13,734 nt of DNA from Flavobacterium psychrophilum (GTDB lineage Bacteria > Bacteroidota > Bacteroidia > Flavobacteriales > Flavobacteriaceae): NCBI GenBank assembly GCA_003243255.1, contig QFQM01000115.1, forward strand, positions 1 to 13,734, in the 5' to 3' direction. How positions within the stretch are numbered: the stretch's first letter is position 1; each line of letters begins with the position of its first letter. The translations under genes and the position numbers were made by a program. The notes under the pieces were generated by a model, which was not told the DNA's origin, did no database searches, and saw nothing but the letters and a program-made list of their open reading frames with translations. Below are positions 9,565 through 13,734 of this stretch, piece after piece.

Positions 9565-10385
9565 TTTGTGGCCGCAATAACTACTCCTAGTAGTATAAAT
9601 GTAAGTAGTAGGGTACCCGCCAGCTCATCATTACTATTCTTTATTGTACAAAGAGTAGGCGATACTGAACCAAAAGCAAAGGGTACCCTTAGGACTCCAG
9701 ATGTATAGCTAATCACGGGGGTTTGAGTATTACCCATGCTTTTCAATACCTTTGGAACATGGGCCAAAATACTTTTTATTGAACAGGGAGAATAGTCAGT
9801 ATCTGTATTCATTCTTGTTGACACATGCATAAGTGCCTGCGTAAAATATCCACCGTTGGGGCTGTCATATGAATACTTGCCCTCCTGTGTTGCATGCACA
9901 ATGAGTGATCCGTGAGGAGACATTGCAATACACTCACTAAATAATTCATAGGCTGGAGCCCCTTCGAAGTGATCGATAGAATCTTCAAATGCGGGTATTC
10001 CAGATAGTCCGGGAGCCAAATAATTTCTGCAGGCATCGACCAGTACCAATTGTCTCGGGCTTTCATTCAGCAGTTGCCAATCAGGTATGTTACCATCCCT
10101 TAATGATATCATTCTGTTATTGGAGAGTATATCAGTATACCCATGACCAGAGAAGTATATTAGGAGGTAGTCTGCTAATAGTGCCTGGATAATATTTACT
10201 GTCTCATGAACAGACGGATTATCTAGCAATATTATCTCATCTCTTTTCCATGCCCCACCTTTGTTAGATTGCAGGAATCGACTCATTTGCTGGAGATCTT
10301 TTTTGACCCCACGCAAAAAAGTACTGCGCTTGCCAGGGCATCCAATTAATACTGCTTTTCGAGTAATATTTTGAAAACGGATCAT
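9561..10385 (-). CDS. Caspase-like (C14) protease with C-terminal membrane anchor
   Basis: This 274-residue protein carries a prokaryotic caspase/metacaspase fold. The first strand is KAVLIGCPG (10-18). The catalytic histidine is His81 in IYFSGHGY, and the catalytic cysteine is Cys119 in LVLVDACRN. Both are intact. Residues 256-272 (about GTLLLTFILLGVVIAAT) form one hydrophobic segment just before the stop, so the protein should be tail-anchored with its catalytic domain in the cytoplasm; no signal peptide is seen. Bacterial caspase-like proteases of this kind usually cut after Arg or Lys, and several act in antiphage systems or programmed death. It is the last gene of a four-gene leftward operon behind an ECF-like sigma factor, overlapping the upstream gene by 4 nt (ATGA). 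Substrate is unknown; the sigma factor, its partner or a Ubl conjugate are candidates by context only. Confidence 0.87.
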   Translation of the reverse strand: MIRFQNITRKAVLIGCPGKRSTFLRGVKKDLQQMSRFLQSNKGGAWKRDEIILLDNPSVHETVNIIQALLADYLLIYFSGHGYTDILSNNRMISLRDGNIPDWQLLNESPRQLVLVDACRNYLAPGLSGIPAFEDSIDHFEGAPAYELFSECIAMSPHGSLIVHATQEGKYSYDSPNGGYFTQALMHVSTRMNTDTDYSPCSIKSILAHVPKVLKSMGNTQTPVISYTSGVLRVPFAFGSVSPTLCTIKNSNDELAGTLLLTFILLGVVIAATN

Positions 10386-10615
10386 GCTTCAGCGGATTGT
10401 TCAGTTATTCTTTGATATTCAAATCCAATTGGTCGAATAGCTACCTGTGTATCAAGTAACACATCTAAATCTTGAGGGTCAGATTCGGGTGAAACGGCCA
10501 ACTCATTGCATTCAATTTTGTCTGTCCTGGTTATAGCATAAATGAAAACACCAAATAGTATCAGGAACAAAAACATTCCTATTGACTTCATAATTCTAAA
10601 AGTAGATTTCTTCAT
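10382..10615 (-). CDS. Small single-pass membrane protein, unknown function
   Basis: This 77-residue protein has a basic N terminus (MKKSTFRIMK), one hydrophobic helix at about 11-29, and an acidic C-terminal part of about 47 residues rich in Asp and Glu. The positive-inside rule puts the N terminus in the cytoplasm and the C-terminal part outside. No lipobox is seen, so it is not an obvious lipoprotein. It begins 1 nt after the stop of the preceding gene and overlaps the caspase start by 4 nt, which supports it as a real, cotranslated gene rather than chance. Its size and membrane topology, together with the upstream sigma factor, suggest a membrane partner for the caspase or a sigma regulator, but no anti-sigma domain is recognisable. 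I do not recognise the family. Confidence 0.7.
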   Translation of the reverse strand: MKKSTFRIMKSIGMFLFLILFGVFIYAITRTDKIECNELAVSPESDPQDLDVLLDTQVAIRPIGFEYQRITEQSAEA

Positions 10616-10616
10616 A

Positions 10617-11471
10617 TTAGTTATTGTTTAATACTGGCGTTATCTCATTTTCATTCATCCAAGCGATTGCGTTTAAGATATCTTTCTCCGGAAACCGTTT
10701 CTTTTTCTCATCCCAATCGTAGAAGTCCTTGATTAGTGAAGCATCATTAACAAGTTTGTGGTTGTCTAAGTACTCCTTCCATAAGTAGAATATCGTTGCA
10801 ACAATTTCGCAAAAGTCGGATTTCTGTTTTCTGAATAGACTTAGTATCCGCGCAATACCGTCAGAAGAGTTTCTGAAATACCTTCCATAATAAGTCCGAT
10901 ACTCATCTAGTTTCTCTCCTGGATGATATCGATATCCATAATCAGTCTTTGTAACAGAAAACCATTTTCGGTTTTTGAATTCTGAGTCAATTGAATACAT
11001 CTGCTTTGGATCTAACGGCCCTGCCGCATACTTGCCATATGCGGAGCTTAGCTTCATGTTGCATACATGATCACATAAGAGAAATACCTTTACAAACTTC
11101 ACGTGACCAAAGGTTGGTTCTTCATGAAGTTGATAAGCAATCTCCGCAGCAAGGACTAACTTTTTGAAATAGTCGTTTTTTATTTGCGCTGGAGTTTTTG
11201 AACTCTTTACTGAAGCTTTTGCTTTTACAAGCGCAGCTTTTTGTACAGACACCTCTGGTTTTTTAACGGCTTGCTCACCATGTAAAAAAGAAGGCCGCTT
11301 CAAGTGCTCAGGAAACATCACTTGTGTTTTGCCAAATATCTTATTGAATTCTTCAAGCTCTTCGTCATTTGTAGGCAACAAGTATCCAAATCTCTTCATA
11401 TCAGCTTGAAGATTACTTTTCTCGTTAGGGGTCAAATCCTTCATTTCGGTTTTGCCTTTCGTTTTTCCCAT
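10617..11471 (-). CDS. Panacea/SocA-like domain protein of unknown function
   Basis: The protein is 284 residues long and probably soluble. The N-terminal part has a PxTxEELEEF-like stretch (LLPTNDEELEEFNK, 31-44), then a basic, alanine/lysine-rich linker at about 68-100. Residues about 105-245 look like a domain I associate with restriction-associated and Panacea/SocA-like (DUF4065-related) proteins: AYQLHEEPTFGHVKFVK, a CDH stretch, YAAGPLDPKQM and IVATIFYLWKEYL. The GPLDP element corresponds to the GPxxP-like turn of that fold. Such domains occur in antitoxins and as additions to type I restriction subunits. It begins 3 nt after the sigma factor stop; a start at Met10 is also possible. By position it could be a sigma regulator, an adaptor or a protease substrate. 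The family link is from memory of motifs and moderate at best. Confidence 0.6.
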   Translation of the reverse strand: MGKTKGKTEMKDLTPNEKSNLQADMKRFGYLLPTNDEELEEFNKIFGKTQVMFPEHLKRPSFLHGEQAVKKPEVSVQKAALVKAKASVKSSKTPAQIKNDYFKKLVLAAEIAYQLHEEPTFGHVKFVKVFLLCDHVCNMKLSSAYGKYAAGPLDPKQMYSIDSEFKNRKWFSVTKTDYGYRYHPGEKLDEYRTYYGRYFRNSSDGIARILSLFRKQKSDFCEIVATIFYLWKEYLDNHKLVNDASLIKDFYDWDEKKKRFPEKDILNAIAWMNENEITPVLNNN

Positions 11472-11474
11472 GTT

Positions 11475-12275
11475 TTAAATTTTACAATTTCTCAACCCTT
11501 CTAATGCTCGTTGTTTCGCTTTACGAATAGCAGAAGAAGTTACATTGTATTTCGCTTTTAAAGTTTCCAATGCCTCATCGGGCAAATGGTCCGTATTTCG
11601 TTCTTTGAATTCGCTTTTATCCAAATTGTTTTTCATCTCCTTTGGAACAGCACATAAACCTAAATCACTCTTGATTTTTAGTAATTCTATTTCTTTATCA
11701 GAGATGTGATCCCCTAGTTCTTCCTTGAGAGTTCCATTATCAAGACAAGTGAAGAGGACCTCCTTGGACATAGCATTCAGGTTGTTCCAAAAAGTAGAAA
11801 ATTTCAACTTGTCGTAGGTTTGTTTGTTCGTTTTTCGATCAGCTATTTCACCAGTCTTGGTCTCTATTAATTGTTCAAACTTGTAACCAACCAGCGCTTT
11901 TTTCTCCATCTTGGATTCATCTGCTAGCTTCAGTAGTTTATTGTTTGCAATTACTGATAACCAATTTAGGAGCACTTTTTCACACTCAATATCATCCCAA
12001 TCTTCACAAGACTCAAACGTTTTCAATTTTTCAAAGGCAGTGAGAAAGGTATCATTGAATACCTCTTCCATCCTTGCCTCCCAATCCGGTATTCCACTAT
12101 ATAGTTTTGATGCAGCTTTTTTTAGTCGATCATAAAATTTGGGACCAAGGCAATTATAGAATTTAGTTTTAAGCCGCTCGTCTTGTTCGTCATCCTGACA
12201 GTCAATGAACAATTCCAGGAGAACAACTAAGTTCCCCCTTCCATCGTCCAACTTCTGTTCTTCCAGTATTTCCAT
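11475..12275 (-). CDS. ECF-like sigma factor (sigma70 family)
   Basis: The 266-residue protein has a sigma-region-2-like part at about 67-118: ARMEEVFNDTFLTAFEKL followed by LLNWLSVIANNKLLKL, the pattern in which region 2 ends with a Trp-Leu-x-x-Ile-Ala stretch. A region-4-like helix-turn-helix is at 231-263: LPDEALETLKAKY, then NVTSSAIRKAKQRALEGLR, in which the AIRKAKQRAL helix fits the region 4 recognition helix. The length exceeds the usual ECF size of about 180-200 because of an insertion of about 45 residues between the two domains and a 60-residue N-terminal extension. ECF factors redirect RNA polymerase to a few promoters, often autoregulating. It is the first gene of the leftward operon, 114 bp from the divergent Ubl operon, so both sets may be targets. 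Weak likeness in region 2 makes the sigma assignment good but not certain. Confidence 0.75.
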   Translation of the reverse strand: MEILEEQKLDDGRGNLVVLLELFIDCQDDEQDERLKTKFYNCLGPKFYDRLKKAASKLYSGIPDWEARMEEVFNDTFLTAFEKLKTFESCEDWDDIECEKVLLNWLSVIANNKLLKLADESKMEKKALVGYKFEQLIETKTGEIADRKTNKQTYDKLKFSTFWNNLNAMSKEVLFTCLDNGTLKEELGDHISDKEIELLKIKSDLGLCAVPKEMKNNLDKSEFKERNTDHLPDEALETLKAKYNVTSSAIRKAKQRALEGLRNCKI

Positions 12276-12289
12276 TTAGACGTAGTCTT

Positions 12290-12337
12290 TTTTACCACTT
12301 AATACCTAAGCGTGACATAACAACATGGGTGGTAAAA
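12290..12337. repeat. Inverted repeat A, 9 bp (TTTTACCAC/GTGGTAAAA)
   Basis: The left arm TTTTACCAC lies at 12290-12298 and the right arm GTGGTAAAA at 12329-12337; they are perfect reverse complements with a 30-nt gap. The repeat lies in the divergent promoter region and interleaves with inverted repeat B: its right arm falls inside B and B's left arm falls inside A. A likely use is a binding site for a dimeric regulator, or part of an RNA pseudoknot if the region is transcribed. Confidence 0.7.
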
Positions 12338-12358
12338 CCTTGGTTTAACGTCACGCTT
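12308..12358. repeat. Inverted repeat B, 9 bp (AAGCGTGAC/GTCACGCTT)
   Basis: The left arm AAGCGTGAC lies at 12308-12316 and the right arm GTCACGCTT at 12350-12358, perfect reverse complements with a 33-nt gap. The half-site centres are 42 bp apart, about four helical turns, so a dimer pair or DNA loop could bring them to one face. The core GTGAC/GTCAC is also a common core of operator sequences in several regulator families, which is suggestive but not diagnostic. Confidence 0.7.
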
Positions 12359-12389
12359 CCGCATTTAAGGGCAAACAAAAGATAATGAT

Positions 12390-13106
12390 ATGACAGCAGA
12401 AATTGAAATCATCGACTTGGAGGCTTACTCAAAAGAAGGAAAGCCTGTTCCGAAAGACAAAAAGTACCGCATTAAAATTGACCGAGAGGTTTTTGTGGTA
12501 GAAAAGGAGTGCATGACCGGGCGCGAGCTCCTTGTTTTGGCTGGTAAAAATCCTCCCGAAAAGTACCAGCTAAACATGAAGTTAAAAGGAGGAAAAGTGG
12601 ACCCTATCAACCTGGATGAAAAGGTTTGCTTTACAAAACCCGGAGTGGAAAAATTCATGACACTTCCACTCGATCAAACAGAAGGTCAAACTCGAAAACA
12701 GTTTGACCTTCTTGAAGAAGATTTAGAGTTTCTTGATAGTTTGGGTCTCCTTTGGGAGACCCTTTCTGAATCAACAGGAAGGTGGATTCTTATTCATGAT
12801 TATCCAGTTTGCGAAGGGTATAATATAGAGAGGCTAACGGTAGCCATAAAAGTTGAGCCGGGCTATCCAAGGACTCAACTTGACATGGCCTATTTTTTTC
12901 CAGCGTTGTCACGAAGCGATGGGCAAGCAATTGGTGCAACATCAGTCCAACAAATTGAAAGCAAGTCTTACCAGCGATGGTCACGCCACCGCACTGGTCA
13001 AAATCCATGGAGAGAAGGGATTGACAACTTAAGTACTCATATGAGCTTAGTGAGTTATTGGTTCAAACAGGAATTTGAAAAGAAACCCAATGCAGTACCA
13101 GCTTAG
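12390..13106 (+). CDS. Ubiquitin-like (Multi_ubiq) domain fused to an E2-like (Prok-E2_E) domain
   Basis: The protein has 238 residues. Residues about 24-92 match a Multi_ubiq beta-grasp domain: KYRIKIDREVFVVEKE, TGRELLVLAGKNPPEKYQL, MKLKGGKVDPINLDEKV and KPGVEKFMTLP. One Ubl repeat is present where the family often has several. Residues about 104-234 fit the bacterial E2-like Prok-E2_E family: DLEFLDSLGLLWE, RWILIHDYPV, CEGYN, PGYPRTQLDMAYFFP, and RWSRHRTGQNPWREGIDNL with the His200 region. Cysteines occur only at 41, 80 and 141; none follows the YFFP strand where an E2 active cysteine would sit. A 17-nt overlap couples it to the JAB/E1 gene. A bacterial ubiquitin-like processing or conjugation role is inferred from the family and its neighbour. 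Confidence 0.85.
   Translation: MTAEIEIIDLEAYSKEGKPVPKDKKYRIKIDREVFVVEKECMTGRELLVLAGKNPPEKYQLNMKLKGGKVDPINLDEKVCFTKPGVEKFMTLPLDQTEGQTRKQFDLLEEDLEFLDSLGLLWETLSESTGRWILIHDYPVCEGYNIERLTVAIKVEPGYPRTQLDMAYFFPALSRSDGQAIGATSVQQIESKSYQRWSRHRTGQNPWREGIDNLSTHMSLVSYWFKQEFEKKPNAVPA
12680..12712 (+). repeat. 13-bp perfect hairpin inside the Ubl-E2 gene
   Basis: The arms AGAAGGTCAAACT (12680-12692) and AGTTTGACCTTCT (12700-12712) are perfect reverse complements around a 7-nt loop. They cover codons 97-108, exactly the linker between the Ubl domain and the E2-like domain. There is no U-run after it, so it does not look like an intrinsic terminator. It may pause ribosomes, protect or cut the mRNA, or bind a protein. 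Shorter 8-bp hairpins at 12743-12762 and 12850-12881 follow in the same gene. Confidence 0.75.
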
Positions 13107-13734
13107 TATCTCAGGATTTCATTATGACCTTGTAAGGAATCATCTTTTTCCGGGTGACAATTTAGAGGCAGTGGCGGTTGCTTTATGCGGTCGACTTAGC
13201 AACAACCGTATCCACAAGCTCCTCGTCCAAGAAGTTGTTTACATTCCTTATTCAGAATGCCAACGGACTCCAGATTTCATATCCTGGCAGACTGAAAGAA
13301 TAGCACCTTTAGTGGAGAAAGCAGCAAAATATAATTATGCTGTTGTAAAAATTCACTGTCATCCGGGTGGCTATGAACAATTTTCTTCTTTAGATGATGA
13401 TTCAGACACACGCCTGTTTTCATCGGTCTTCGGTTGGACAGATTCCGACTCTCCACATGGCAGCTGTGTGATGTTGCCTGATGGAAGAATTTTTGGGCGA
13501 GTTTTCTTTCCCGACTTGGAAACAGAAAGTATAACCAGAATTACCGTTGCCGGAGACAATATCAAAATTTGGGATTACACCGGTAATGCCAATGATCAAT
13601 TAGAGATTGGCAAGAGGACAATCCAAGCATTTGGAGAAGGTACGCGGCTGTCAATTTTGAAATCTTTTTTTAGCATTCTCTTCTTTAACGATGGTACCCT
13701 CAAACGGATTATTCTCCAACTTAACGCCTTGCTG
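13090..13734 (+). CDS. JAB/JAMM peptidase continuing into an E1/ThiF-like domain (3' partial)
   Basis: The ATG at 13090 opens a frame that runs, with no stop, to the window edge, 215 residues so far. Residues 1-165 show a JAB (Mov34/MPN) metalloprotease: Glu26 in LEAVAVALCGR, and the zinc motif HxHx7SxxD as His89, His91, Ser99 and Asp102 in KIHCHPGGYEQFSSLDD. All motif residues are present, so an active isopeptidase or Ubl-tail processor is expected. From about 172 the sequence (GKRTIQAFGEGTRLSIL) matches the lead into ThiF/E1 domains of JAB-E1 fusions. The expected nucleotide-binding loop is unusual: it reads LFFNDGTLK, then QLNALL in the right register, without the flanking glycines. The gene overlaps the Ubl-E2 gene by 17 nt. 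The E1 body, if any, lies outside the window. Confidence 0.85.
   Translation, partial: MQYQLSISGFHYDLVRNHLFPGDNLEAVAVALCGRLSNNRIHKLLVQEVVYIPYSECQRTPDFISWQTERIAPLVEKAAKYNYAVVKIHCHPGGYEQFSSLDDDSDTRLFSSVFGWTDSDSPHGSCVMLPDGRIFGRVFFPDLETESITRITVAGDNIKIWDYTGNANDQLEIGKRTIQAFGEGTRLSILKSFFSILFFNDGTLKRIILQLNALL

Larger units (their letters stand above)
12276..12389. promoter_or_regulatory. Divergent promoter region between the sigma/caspase and Ubl operons
   Basis: These 114 bp separate the sigma factor start (leftward) from the Ubl-E2 start (rightward) and must hold control elements for both. They contain two interleaved perfect 9-bp inverted repeats, listed as separate features, and an inner near-palindrome GTAAAACC/GGTTTAAC with a two-base loop (12332-12349, one mismatch). 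No Shine-Dalgarno sequence precedes either ATG, in keeping with Bacteroidota. I could not assign -10/-35 or Bacteroidota -7/-33 boxes with confidence. One possibility is that the sigma factor reads GTGAC (12312-12316) and GGTAAA (12331-12336) as promoter elements on the plus strand, but the 14-nt spacer is short for an ECF promoter. Confidence 0.55.

Noticed and set aside
9580..9594. ACTACT/AGTAGT inverted repeat near the hsdR/caspase junction as a terminator
   Set aside because: The stem is 6 bp and AT-rich, lies inside the caspase tail-anchor codons, and has no T-run.
9611..9688. Two copies of the palindrome GGGTACCC 70 nt apart (9611-9618 and 9681-9688)
   Set aside because: Both are inside the caspase coding sequence, eight bases is short, and nothing else about them is repeated.
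9561..12275. Type III-E CRISPR (caspase plus sigma factor) locus
   Set aside because: No gRAMP/Cas7-11 gene or repeat-spacer array is present; the likeness is limited to the caspase-sigma pairing.
13371..13565. Antisense open frame opposite the JAB domain
   Set aside because: The plus frame carries the full JAMM motif, so this is a shadow frame.
13090..13734. Frameshift at the T-run explaining the odd E1 loop
   Set aside because: One shifted frame hits TAG at once and the other gives no E1-like sequence, while the read frame keeps GT and QL in register.

Overview
The window looks like a defence island from a member of the Bacteroidota. The evidence is AT-rich DNA, tightly packed genes with no recognisable Shine-Dalgarno sequences in front of their starts, and the style of the proteins. 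The genus cannot be read from the sequence. Two blocks meet tail to tail and fill almost all of it; no rRNA, tRNA, CRISPR array or insertion sequence was found.

Block 1 (1-9564, plus strand) is the distal part of a type I restriction-modification operon. It runs: hsdS (5' end outside the window), a gene joining an HsdR-N-like PD-(D/E)XK nuclease domain to a DUF2971-like domain, a 1326-residue STAND/NACHT-like NTPase with N-terminal membrane segments and an Avs-like architecture, then hsdR. Junctions are an 8-nt overlap, a 6-nt gap and a 4-nt overlap, so these are probably one transcript with two extra defence genes lodged between hsdS and hsdR. No hsdM is present; it would be expected upstream.

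Block 2 (9561-13734) is a divergent pair of transcription units around a 114-bp intergenic region at 12276-12389. Leftward are an ECF-like sigma factor, a Panacea/SocA-like protein, a 77-residue single-pass membrane protein and a caspase-like protease with a C-terminal membrane anchor, joined by gaps of 3 and 1 nt and a 4-nt overlap. Rightward are a fusion of a ubiquitin-like (Multi_ubiq) domain with a cysteine-less E2-like domain, then a JAB/JAMM deubiquitinase-like domain running into the beginning of an E1/ThiF-like domain that is cut by the window edge. The intergenic region holds two interleaved perfect 9-bp inverted repeats.

The reading offered, as inference, is that block 2 is one defence or stress-response module: a ubiquitin-like processing arm and a caspase/sigma arm under common control. 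The caspase could act by proteolysis on the sigma factor, its partner or a Ubl conjugate. Nothing in the sequence proves this link beyond the shared divergent promoter region and the tight operons. Families were assigned by recognising motifs by eye; no database search was run.
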